Shown here piece after piece: positions 34,690-45,356 of a stretch of 64,000 bases of DNA. Location of the stretch: NCBI GenBank assembly GCA_902728285.1, contig CACVBU010001205.1, forward strand, positions 1,944,590-2,008,589. The letters run 5' to 3'. Made by a program: the position numbers and the translations under genes. The stretch's first letter is position 1. Each line of letters begins with the position of its first letter. The notes under the pieces were generated by a model. That model had not been told where the DNA came from and searched no databases. It saw only the letters and a program-made list of their open reading frames with translations. The DNA comes from Clytia hemisphaerica. Its lineage: Eukaryota; Cnidaria; Hydrozoa; Leptothecata; Clytiidae.

Positions 34690-36180
34690 AGCGTTTTGGA
34701 AAAAACATTCACACAAGAACTATTCACCGGCATGCGAAGCGACCCCTGGACCACCAGCCAATGGAATTAATCGATCGTCGTACACGAAACCCGGGGAGAC
34801 AAAAATCAGGACGCTGAAGAGACTCCGTGAAGATGGTGCCGCCTTTACCACAGGACGTATCTTGGAAGAGAGTGGCCTCGCCGGATATGGGATAAACACA
34901 AGATATGTTCGTAGTTGCCTCAGGAAAAACAAATACCGTTATTTGCAGTCACACAAGAAAGGCCTCCTGAGTGAAAATGACAAGAAGTTGTCCTACTGGC
35001 AGTCAGATGTGGGATTTTATTTAGACTGCGTCGGTTTCGCCCACAAATCCAACCCTGCTGGATAGGCGAGAGCAGTAACATCCATGACTTGGCGCAGGCC
35101 AGACGAAGGCCTGCAAATAGCGACCAAGGGCAGGAAGGAAGGAAAGTGGCCAACTTCTTTGTCGGTGTGTCTTACCATAAAGGCGTAGTGATGTGTCAAC
35201 GCCATGAATGGCGGATAAACAGAGAGAACTTTTCAAATTTGATTCAATGAGAATTCCTAAAAGCATTCCAGAAGTCTAACCCGAAGGATAGACGCACCTT
35301 CTTAATGGTTGGTTGCCCGAAACAAAATGCAGCTGCTTGCAGAAACATGTGGGAGAGTTAAAACTATGAGCTGCTCAAAATTCGCCTTCGCTCCCCAGAA
35401 TTAAACATTATAGAAAATCTATTCCATCTTATTCGCGGTGTATCTAAGGGCTAACTGATTCTTTGAATTTTTCTCTCTTTCTGGCTAAAATTTCGATTCG
35501 GGTGTATCTATGACAACGAGAACCAAATCAATGGGTCTTGGTTTTTTCGTATCGGTTTTTGAAATAAAGAGGCTATTATACGATTTAAATCAATAAGACA
35601 TAAATAAGAGTTTTCATTTCTTTAATTCCCATTCATATAATGGAAACACTTGGGACGAGAAAAGAACAGTTGAATGAAGAGTAGTGGGCGCCCTTCAATC
35701 CTTTTAAAAGCCATTTATCGAAGGAAGTTTATTATCTACCTTCCAAAGGTTCATTATATCTCTTGAACATTTGCTACTCTTTTAATTTAATTAAATAGGC
35801 CTTTTATATCCTATAGGTTCCATTTTACTATAGTTCTATTATCTATTGAAAACATTGTTTGCTCGTTACGTCAAAAAGAGATCAGGAAAATGTCTGTAAA
35901 ATCTTATCAGCAACGAAATGCTACCAAATTACCTTTAAATCTATATAAAAAGTCTTTTTCAAACATGTGTGTTCGCCGTTAAATACATCGCGTTCAGAAT
36001 AAACTTTGCCAAGACGCAAAAGAACAGAACCTAACGCAAGAAACGTTCGATGAGTTTGTGGCACGAGTCGAGAAAACATTTGCTGATTTTTCGGTGGCAA
36101 CGATCAATAATTTGATCAACTCTATCCCAAAACGCTTGAAGATGGTTATCGAAAAGCAAGGCCTTTGTACCAAATATTGA
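34690..36180 (+). pseudogene. Tc1-like transposase, split by an insertion
   Basis: 34690-35455 reads, with stops, as a Tc1/IS630 transposase: helix-turn-helix region (KIRTLKRLREDG, GRILEESGLAGY), YVRSCLRKNKYRYLQSHKKG, the first catalytic Asp in FYLDCVGFAHKSNP (about 35020) and the terminal block RSPELNIIENLFHLIR (about 35410). The expected second Asp is lost (FLMVGCPKQN). After a foreign block at 35437-35995 the C-terminus resumes: CQDAKEQNLTQETFDEFVAR to LCTKY and a stop at about 36178. Several in-frame stops (for example near 35064 and 35193). Dead copy. Confidence 0.8.
35437..35995. mobile_element. MITE of about 560 bp inside the Tc1 transposase
   Basis: The left end CGCGGTGTATCTAAGGGCTA matches the inverse of the right end (GTTAAATACATCGCG region) at about 18 of 22 positions. 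Removing the block brings the two halves of the Tc1 C-terminus together. No ORF inside. The target duplication is not clear. Confidence 0.6.
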
Positions 36181-36239
36181 ACTCAAAAACTATACGGTAT
36201 ATATTATATTTACATGTACAACACATACGTTTATGAACG

Positions 36240-36388
36240 TTTCCATGCGTCACCAACTTATAAACAGGCTTTTTGAGCCAAATATCGTGCGTCATCATGC
36301 GTCACCAAAAGTTGCTTACGCATGGTGACGCACAATATTTTGCTTGGAAAACCTGCTTTCCAGTTGTTGACACATTTGTGGCGCACTT
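36240..36388. repeat. Hairpin, arms about 60 bp
   Basis: CAACTTATAAACAGGCTTTTT…ATCGTGCGTCATCATGCGTCACCA is followed within a few bases by its imperfect inverse, TGGTGACGCAC…GAAAACCTGCTTTCCAGTTGTTG. The loop is about 12 nt. Either a palindromic MITE or a transcribable hairpin. It lies just after the Tc1 pseudogene. Confidence 0.7.
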
Positions 36389-36869
36389 TAAATAACACAA
36401 CTGCAACCAGCCGGCAAGATCCTTACATCGAAGACAAATAGTAACGTATGGAGGCTGTGAGTTTTTATGTTCAGTCATTCATGCCATGGTTGACGAGCAC
36501 ACTAAAGCATTACGGGCACTCCTTTTTTTTCTAATACTACCCCTCTAGGTTGGCGCTACCCAGCACTCAGGAGCTGGTCTCAAAACGCATGGCTTGAAAC
36601 TGTAAGGAGATTCGCTGACATTGAGAATAGGGAATACTACTACATAATTAAAAAATAATTGGACAGTAGGGTTTTTTCTGATACTGATAACTTTTTCGGT
36701 GTTTATTTCCATGACTTCTTGTAAGCAATTTTTTGTATGTCTTGAAATTATCTTTCTTTTGATATATAATACTTGTATATTTTTTTTCGGACATAATTTA
36801 CGGACATGTCCGGTTTTAAACTGTCCTATTTGTCGCCGACACGCATTCATCATCAGGGTGTCCTTATTC

Positions 36870-38476
36870 TTGTCATTCTCCTTCTCCATCCCTGTTGTAG
36901 ACTAAGGTTAACTTGGTGGTTGCGAAAAATGGGATGGTGTTCGATTTGGGGATGATCATATCAGTGGGGTAAACATTTCTGGGACTTGCAAGGTGAACAG
37001 TTTGACCTTCGAGTAAGACGAGAAAGTCACTCCACCTTATCAGCTCGGGGCTCCTTCTGAGATCTTGTAAAAGGGCCACCTCACAGTCGTCGAGGCCCAC
37101 CCAGCAGTACTTACCCTCTGCCTGGTTAATAAAAGTTTTAACCGTCCTCGAGGGGGTTTAGAAGGAAAGACTTCCCGCAGTTTAGTTAAATGTTAGTATA
37201 TTTAGCGCGGCCTACGGTTATGGTCTGCGAATACGAAAACGTTAATGTCATATGTTGTGGAGAACTTCTATCGCAGCGTCTAACCATGTGGAATTGCAGC
37301 CTTCCACGCAAGGCTTGTAGAGAAAACTAAGAACAACCTCCATTAGGGGCGGATACAGGGTATGTGAACGTGGTGAATTCACACACTCAATTTTCTCGAG
37401 ATTCGAAAAAACAAAAACACTAAAATTGTTTTCTATAAATTTTTTCTTGTAGGATAAATATTTTGTTCTTTCAAAGAAACAAATGTTTTCTGTACACAAA
37501 ATGTTCAAAAGGTACATCTGTTGATACGTTTCACTTTCTGTGTTCAAAATTACGTCAAAGAAGCTTTTGTTTGTGTGAGGGAGACTCTCCATCGTAATAA
37601 AGTTACTGAAGGAGTCATATTCATCTGGTTATCATACCCCAACGGTGGAGATTATTTTGGCAGAATTTCGTGAGGATAATTACATAGTTTTGCATACTTT
37701 TCACGAATTTTCATTCCTTCAGACTGTGTGAAACCACTTTTTCATACCCTTCACACTATCGCGATTTTCGTGTAAACAAATAAAAATAATAGTTTCAAAA
37801 TCAAAGTAAGTTTTCTCTCCTTCTGAGTCTGATCGAAAGTTTTTTACAAGAACATAAACTAACATGAGGACATTTTGAAACTATGATTCTGTGCTCTTAT
37901 AGGTAGAGTGAATCAAAGATATTATATACATGTGTGTGGCATGTAGCGATGGGGTAGAGTATTCCTTCAATTATCGGATTCAAAAATCGGGATTATATTG
38001 GAAAATCGGGGTAAACCGGAATTTTCACATAGTGATAAAAACTCCTGTATCCAGCCCTGTCCATACATGACATCTTTTGACGCTGTACCAAGGCGGGGGG
38101 GGGGGGCTTCTTCCAATCTCCACGTCATAGCGAGAAGGTCATTCAATGACTTTGAAGTTTGACGGCCTATATAATTATAAACATCGGATAAACCTTCCAC
38201 CTCCCAGTTTTTCGTGGTGGCTAATAGTTCAAGTTCAGTTCTCAGGTTGTTCCTCCTAATAAATTTCATCACGTACTCGGGCTTAAGCCTTCCTTGGGGA
38301 AAATTGGTCATTGTGGTGTACGGAAGGGCAGGAACGGGACGAGGTGGAGGAGGCGCATTATTTCCCGCAGCAGCCAAGCATTTAAGTTTGCATCTTTTAC
38401 CAACTTGCAGTGCTTCTTTTTTAGTCTTTCCACCGCCACAAGTTGTCAGATGAATGTGAAAGTTTTCTCCCATCAA
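36870..38476 (-). pseudogene. Rep/SF3-like NTPase gene, split by a MITE
   Basis: Minus strand. 38476-38060 encodes a Lys-rich segment and then YVMKFIRRNNLRTELELLA, YNYIGRQTSKSLNDLLAMTW. The frame breaks at the MITE (37344-38059) and continues with GCNSTWLDAAIEVLHNI, then NCGKSFLLNPL (Walker A, about 37157-37183), YCWVGLDDCEVALLQDL (Walker B DD, about 37085-37110), WSDFLVLLEGQTVHLASPRN and IPFFATTKLTL, which sits where SF3 motif C would be. I recall a recurrent invertebrate family with this order that carries an N-terminal Rep-like region. FHIHL near 38455 could be an HUH trace, but that is weak. Frameshifts: one in the C-run after NPL (about 37150) and others near 37240. Confidence 0.6.
37344..38059. 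mobile_element. MITE copy 2, 716 bp, 5-bp duplication TCCAT
   Basis: Same family and orientation as 33675-34357. Ends TAGGGGCGGATACAGG and CCTGTATCCAGCCCTG; TCCAT on both sides (37339-37343 and 38060-38064). It interrupts the NTPase pseudogene. It has a few small indels relative to copy 1, for example near 37410 and 37780. Confidence 0.9.
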
Positions 38477-38479
38477 GAA

Positions 38480-39007
38480 ATGAAATTCATTTGGTTAGAG
38501 ACTGTCTATTGGCTGCTATTGCTCTTGCTAATGCTCACATGTATAAACAAAACAAAAGCAGTCGACGAGCAATCCTAGTTTGGCTCAATATGTTCATCAT
38601 ATGCTGTCCTCTACTGACAGTGTATCCTACAATTTCACATTGTCTGCAATCTATACTGCTAACTCTTTAAACTTTGATGTATTTTGTGTCCTCCTAGAGA
38701 ATAACTATGTCAACTCAAAGATGCTATGGAGTATTCTTCCGCATAAATTGATTATTGTGTTGATCTTATTGAGAATTGGCATGTTTTTGAGAATAGAATT
38801 GCTTTCAGAGCAAAGCTAGAGGAGAATGTGCTGCGGTTGTAAACCCTTTCTCTAGCCCCTCCCCTCTCGCCCACTCTGTTGTTTACACCATACCACTGTA
38901 TCCTCCAACTGTGGCACTTGTACATAGTCTTTTTATCTTATTTTATATATGGTTACATCTGACTGCATTAGCTGTTCCCTTATCTATTCCTAGCATCTAG
39001 ATCCTTA
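38480..39007. other. No gene recognised
   Basis: ORF 38580-38819 (plus) is hydrophobic but matches nothing I know. The region is upstream of the NTPase pseudogene on the minus strand. Confidence 0.35.
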
Positions 39008-39375
39008 CCCGGGGGGGGGGACTCAAGGTAAATGAACTACCAGACGTTCGGCCCTTAAGGGTAGGTTTTTCATAGTTCAGCTAGTGCACTGTAAGGGTAG
39101 GAAATTACAAAACTGCACTGAACTGCACTGTAAGGGTAGGAAATTGAGATAAAAGGCCAATTTTTTGGTAAAATTGGCACAAAATTGGTCAATTTGGGAG
39201 GAAAAATTCCACATTTTCTTGGAAAATTGCAAAAATTTTCGCCCTTACGCGCGAGAAATTTTGAAAAAGTGCACTGTAAGTGTATGATTTTTCATGGAAA
39301 TTCATTGCACTGTAAGGGTCCGATTTTAGAAGCCAGAACGTATGATCGTTTTCAGATCGAGTGCCCCCCCCCCGG
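39008..39375. mobile_element. MITE of 368 bp with G-run ends and 7-8-bp duplication
   Basis: The left end is CCCGGGGGGGGGGACTC, the right end GAGTGCCCCCCCCCCGG, an inverted repeat. GATCCTTA flanks both sides (39000-39007 and 39376-39383). Inside, GCACTGTAAGGGT recurs about five times. An 8-bp duplication fits a hAT-type element. No ORF. Confidence 0.8.
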
Positions 39376-39383
39376 GATCCTTA

Positions 39384-41010
39384 GTTTTAGCCTTTTATCT
39401 CGGGCTCGGCCCACAGTTCACTATAGCCATCATATTATTTTTGTTACATTAGGAGAAATTTCATTTTTAGTTCCAGCGTCATTCGGACTTGTTTTCGCGT
39501 GTTTTCCTCATTCTTAGTGTTGCCTTTGGCTTCTTATCGCTCTTTATTTACTGGGAATTGCCGTGAGCTGAGGTTCTTCCCTTTTAAATTTTCCTTAGGC
39601 GGTTTTCCTTCTTTCCTCTCGGGTTACGAGTGGATCTAGTGTTGCCTGGAGAGGGCTCTACTTCTGCACGGATAGGCCCCGCAGCGAAACTACAGCGTTC
39701 TCCAGGTTTTTATAGGTATTTTAGCATCATACTATATAGTTCGAAAAACGAAAATTTTAATATGCATATTGTAGTTAAACGCCCTGTATATATTTTTAAA
39801 GGGGCATAATATATATACCAAACCTTTTTGGCGATAAAAGAGAATCTAACAATAATAATTTCATCCCTCGCTCGTCATTCAATGATCTAAAAACCATTAA
39901 TTCTTTCGCTAGAAATTTAAAAGACATAAAACAAAAACATATCGGTACATATTTTTGATCCTAGGCATTACATATCTGATAATGTGAAGGCACCTATGCT
40001 TTACTTACTTAAGGTTACTTATTATATTGTCCAAGATCCGCAGTCCCAGCAAACATCATCTTAAAGGAATATGAAAAAGCGATATCGGAAGACGATTACA
40101 AGAATATCAAAGTATGTTCGTATAAAATTTAAAAACAAATTATCAAATGTTGTTTTCCAAAACGTGAATCTTCACAAGGAGTACACCCATATCAAAGATT
40201 GTAAAAATCTTTTAAACATTCATAGCGGAAGAGCAATGGAGTCAGGGGTGGTGAGAAAACGTATCAACAAAATTTGGCAAGAGTCACATGTCTATAAAAA
40301 CAGACTGGAACCACAAAAAGCAATATCTGTACCAAAATCATAAGAAAATCGGTTACAACATTGGTCCATGAAAAGTGACCAAATGACAAGCAGGCTCATT
40401 TGCTTCCACAAAATGTTGGCACAGCCGAAAACATTTTCAGACAAAATAATTCATCAGGCTGTACGTGCTGCCGAATCCAGAATGTTACAAATGTTAGTGC
40501 AACCTCATCAAACAAAAAGTTAGTTTGTTATCACTTCTGCAAGTTAATATACTGAGCTTGAGTTGGGCATTGATTATGGTTTATAGCTCCATCGAACACC
40601 ATCAAACTGCTAGTGTGATTCGTCATTTTCGCTAAAACGCGATTTGTTATGCAAAAAAGGGTTTTATTTCGCTCTGACATTTTGATAAAACGCTTTTGCA
40701 ACTCTCTTTGAAAGAATTGCTGAAAACAAATAAAAACATCAAAATGGATAAGGATGATCAGCCTTTCGAAGCAGCCTCACCACCTCAAGCTTGCACCCTG
40801 TCAAGATGTACCAATGACGAAGACCTGGATCGCTTGGAAAGCAAAAAATAAAAAAAAATAAAAAAGATCAGTTCATTATTAGTGCAACCTTTGTATCAAC
40901 AACAAATATTTCTGACATCCTATAACGATCATTACTTATGTTCAAACTGGGGAAAAGCACTCAACATATGATGCAAAATGAAAGTTGACGTCACATATGA
41001 AAACTGAACA
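39384..41010. other. Mostly anonymous DNA; small ORFs only
   Basis: ORF 40071-40343 (90 codons, basic) is unrecognised. A 35-codon ORF begins at about 40744 (MDKDDQPFEAASPPQ) in good start context, also unrecognised. Nothing else supported. Confidence 0.35.
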
Positions 41011-41014
41011 ACAA

Positions 41015-41402
41015 GGTCAACACCAACACCAAAGCCCGTGATTCCATCAAAAATGATCCCAAAATGTTTCTGCCAGGAAAACTACAAGAAACGGAGGAAA
41101 AGACAAGTATGATAAAGGAGGAAATTAAGCACACAGCAGAAATAACGTCGGAGACATCAAAAAAAGCATATGCCGAATATACTAAGAAGACTTAAGATCT
41201 GCTGAAGGACAAAAACGGAAGGAAGAAAGTGAAAAGAGAGACAGACTCTAGAAAACTGGATATCATCGTTTATCGGTTTTTCGAATCATCAGGCCCAGAT
41301 CCTCTGGAAGAAGAAAATGGGGAAAAATATGACATAATTCGGTTCGAACAACTCCTGGGTCCTGGAGGGCAATGTTCCAGAAATACCTTAAGTGGATAAG
41401 TT
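41015..41402 (+). pseudogene. Coding-like remnant of unknown family
   Basis: One frame stays open except for a TAA near 41193. It encodes DPKMFLPGKLQETEEKTS and a Lys/Glu-rich helix-like stretch, then DIIVYRFFESSGPDPLEEE and YDIIRFEQLLGPGGQCSR, ending in TAA at about 41400. The composition looks coding, not random, but I do not know the family. It ends 190 bp before the ISL2EU-type transposon. Confidence 0.35.
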
Positions 41403-41784
41403 TTTGCGAATTTTGGCCATTTTCGCGAAAATAAAAGTTTGCAAAATCAAAGAAAGAAATCAAATAAATTTTTGTACTTTATAATGTTTTTACGTTTATC
41501 TTTCTAGGAAGAACATCGAAAATACTAACAAGTAGTCTATATCTTTCAAGTAGATTATAAATAAATCAAACTCAATCTATAATAATACACGGGTTTCATG
41601 TCTCAGCTGAGCATGCGCATTACGGTCTTCGCGCCGATTCCTATTTTGATGGTAGGAAAAGGTAGGAAACTTGGCACGGACCTCAGTCGCAGGAAGCAGT
41701 TTATTTTTTCAGTCGACTTTCTCTCCTACAACTTTTTGATTTTTGAATCTTTTGCAATCTTTGCACATCTGTATTTGTTGGGTA

Positions 41785-43915
41785 ATGGCTTCAAATAACA
41801 ACAGTCGTCCATCTTCCAAACGTTCGAGATCGAGAACTTGTGCTGTTGTTGGTTGCAAGAGCAGTGATTATAGATTTTCAAAATGGGAAGATGAGTGGTG
41901 TGACTTGCACCAGACAACATATTCAAACTCAGTTTGCACTTGTTTACCACCCTTCCAGTAAGTGATTTTTTGTTTATTTAACATGTGAAAACATAAGTCA
42001 GGTTTATTTATTTAAGGTTTCAAGGTCAGATACATACAGATTACTGAGTGTTGGTGGCACTTTAAGTGCCACAGCTTTCAGACTCTAAATTTTGAGGGAA
42101 GGAAGACTGCATTCCTTTTTTCCATTTCTGATAATGGGGCTTGAATTCAATTTCCAAGATGGAGCTAAATCTTCAGGTTTGTCAATACCCATGGTGAACA
42201 AAAATGGAATAACTAGGTGTGTTATATAATTTTTTGCTTGTTTGGTTAATTGAATAACAAAAATCCAATTTTTCCTTCACAGGTTGTTCACATTTCCCAC
42301 TGAAAGAGAAAATCCGGAAGCGAGAATGATTTGGCGAGAACTGATTAATCGCAGGGAACCATCAAATAAAAACTTGTTGTGGTCACCTAGCAGGCACAAA
42401 CAGTCGAGAGTGTGTTCTGTCCATTTTCCTGACGGCATGCCCACAAAAACCAACCCACACCCTACAATTTTCCTCAATAATAATGTCGACGTTGATGTTG
42501 CAATTGGAAATAAAAACAAAACTACTAGGAGACGTCTAAGCTATAATAATAATAACGATAATGATGATGATGCTGTTGTTCCCAACCCTACTGATGTCCC
42601 AAACCTTGTTGTTGATGATTCATCCCTAGCTATCGATTTTGATGTTTCACCTGGACCCATTCCATCTACACGTGATGAGTCTCCTAATAATAAACCCATA
42701 ATTAATAATGCAAACCGTCAATGTCTTTTTCTCCCTTCTTTCTTTGTTTTCCGTCATGGTACGTACCGTAATATGTTTTTTTCTTGCATGGTTACTGTAG
42801 CTAGCTTACTTTGTTTTGGTTGGATGCTTAAATCTAAATATTTTGCTGCTTTGAAAGAAATTAATAAACTCAAAGATGGTCTTCACAAGAAAGAGCTGCT
42901 GCTGACAAGATATCGATCAAATTGTATTGTTTTGCGACGTGAAAATCAAAAGTTGAAGAAAAATTGTACGTGTAAACTGCCTATACATGAAATTACCATC
43001 AAAGATGACAAAAATTGTCTATTTTATACTGGAATTGAAAAAATTTCCACTTTTGTTAAACTGTTCAACTTTATATTTCCATATGTCAAACGTAGATGGG
43101 TTGGATTCAAATTTACTTCGACCATTTTAAAACGAAAATTTTCAAAGATTCCTGCTAGGATGGGTCCTGAGAGAAAATTGTGTGGAAAGGATGAGTTTTT
43201 AATGCTTCTCATGAAACTTAGGCTTGGTTTACTTGAGAAAGATTTAGCCAACCGATTCAGAGTTTCAATGTCAACAACTAGTCGAGTTATTCGAACATGG
43301 TTGAAAGTTTCATCTTCTATCATGAAGTCTCTCATTTTTGTTCCTGATCAGGGAGTTCTCAATATCACCAAACCACCTGTTTTCAAACCAATTAAAAATC
43401 TACATTCGATCATAGATGCTACTGAACTTTTTATCGAGACTCCCAAAGGTCTCATCAATCAGCGTTTAACTTGGTCTCAATACAAGCACCACAACACCTT
43501 AAAAGTTTTGGTTGCAGTTTCTGCAAACTCTAGTGTTATTTTTATGTCGCCTGCTTATGTTGGAGGAATTTCAGACAAAGCAATTACCTTACATACTGAT
43601 TACCTTTCCCTTGTACCACCGCACACTACTTTAATGGCTGATAAAGGATTTAACATTGCGGATGAATGTAATGAAAGAAGCATCCACTTTAAAGTACCAC
43701 CAGGACGACGAGGTCAGAGTCAATTATCAGCAGCAGCTCTTAAAGCAACTAGTTCCATTGCAAAATTGCGTATAATTGTTGAACAAGTTATTGGAGAAAT
43801 AAAGACTTTTCGTATTTTATCCCAAGAAATTCCGATTTCTTTAATTCCACAAGTGGACGATATTTTAATAATTTGTTCAGCTTTGACAAACTTGAAAAAG
43901 CCAATTTACAAGTAA
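41785..43915 (+). CDS. THAP-domain DDE transposase of ISL2EU type, about 601 aa
   Basis: Exon 1 41785-41957 and exon 2 42283-43915, with GTAAGT donor and CACAG acceptor, in phase. Residues 17-115 form a C2CH THAP-like finger: CAVVGC in exon 1, then FTFPTERENPEARMIWRELI and RVCSVHFPDGMPTKTNPHP. Around residue 220 is a hydrophobic stretch (MFFSCMVTVASLLCFGWML), then a coiled-coil-like segment. The helix-turn-helix reads DLANRFRVSMSTTSRVIRTW. DDE core: IIDATELFIETP (D), YVGGISDKAIT (D), TTLMADKGFNIADEC, and VEQVIGEIKTFRIL (E). It binds the element ends by the THAP finger and moves it. The hydrophobic patch is odd for a nuclear enzyme. No disabling change seen. Confidence 0.85.
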
Positions 43916-44324
43916 CCTAAATCTTAATATGTTGTTCAAAAATAGGTGTGCATTGCATTCTTAATTTTTTTTCAAGTAGGTAGTTGATGTTTTTCTTTAT
44001 ATAATTTCCAAAATTTATGCTTTGTTAAATTCTTAGATGATATTTTTAGTAAGGATATCATTTTATTCCTGAGAAAATAGAATTGAAAATTTGAAATGAC
44101 ACAATAGATTATTATAGCATGGTTCCAATATATTGATTACATATTAATTAATAAACATAATAAATGTTAAACTTTCATTTTAAATAACATTTTCAACCAC
44201 ATTAGAAAATATTGACAAAAATTATTTATAATATATTTTCCTAGAAAATTTTACGTTGATGAAGTTATATTTTCACAATTCAACTTCTCATAAATTAACT
44301 TTATATAACTATATTTTTCTAATA

Positions 44325-45068
44325 AGAAAGTGTGAATACACATAGGAATATCCTTTGAGAATACGCAAATGAGATTTTCCTTTGAGAATACGCAAATGAG
44401 ATTTTCCTTTGAGAATACGCAAATGAGATTTATTTAAAAAAAATACTTTTTTGGGGTTTCTGTGTAAATAAGATATTTCCTCTGCTAATAGGCAACATAA
44501 TTATTTTTAAAATTTTTTCCTAGCAAATTCTACTTTGATGAGTTATATTTTCATACATAATTTTACGTTGATGAAGTTATATTTTCACAATTTAATTTCT
44601 CATAAATTAACTTTATATAATTATATTTTTCTAATAAGTAAGTGTGAATAAGATTTACTCTTTAGAATACACAAACAAGATTTTCCTATGAAAATACGCA
44701 AATGAGATTTTCCTTAGAGAATACGTAAATAAGATTTTCCTTTGAAAATACGCAAATGAGATTTATTTTTGAAAAATACCTTTTTTGGGGATTCTGTGTA
44801 AATTTCCTCTGCTAATAGACAACATAAGTATTTTTAAAATGTTTTCCTAGCAAATTCTACGTTGGTGAGATATATTTTCATAAAATAATTTCATAATTAT
44901 ATTTTTCTAATGAGAATGTGGGAATAAGATTTTCCCTTTAGAATACACAAGAATTTCCTTTGAGAATACGTGAACAAGATTTTCCTATGAAAATACGCAA
45001 ATGAGATTTTCCTTTGAGAATACGCAAATTAGATTTTCCTATGAAAATACGCAAGTGAGATTTTGAAT
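44325..45068. repeat. Interrupted tandem repeat GAGAATACGCAAATGAGATTTTCCTTT
   Basis: A unit of about 26-27 bp recurs in clusters (44355-44430, 44655-44770, 44930-45065) within larger duplicated blocks that also share AATTTTACGTTGATGAAGTTATATTTTCA. It lies between the 3' ends of the two convergent transposon genes. Confidence 0.85.
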
Positions 45069-45356
45069 TATTTCAAATGTAGATTGGCAAGTAAATTGTT
45101 TTATTTGTAATTGTTATTTTCGTAGTAAATTTTAATTTCCTGAATTATTTTTCAAAAATTTAAATTTTTCCTTATCAAATTCGTGAAAATTTCAGTATAT
45201 ATATTTTAATGATTTTATTATTTTAATTTAATTTTAATTTATTTATTTATTGATATTTAGCTTTTTTATTTGGAATGCCACTTTGGACAGGGTGAGAGTT
45301 TTCCTTCTTTCCATCATTAACGTCATCTGTCAATTTGAGCCCACTTGTAGCCTGAG

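Noticed and set aside
37248-37592. 114-aa minus-strand ORF
   Set aside because: Most of it is MITE sequence; only its last part belongs to the NTPase pseudogene.
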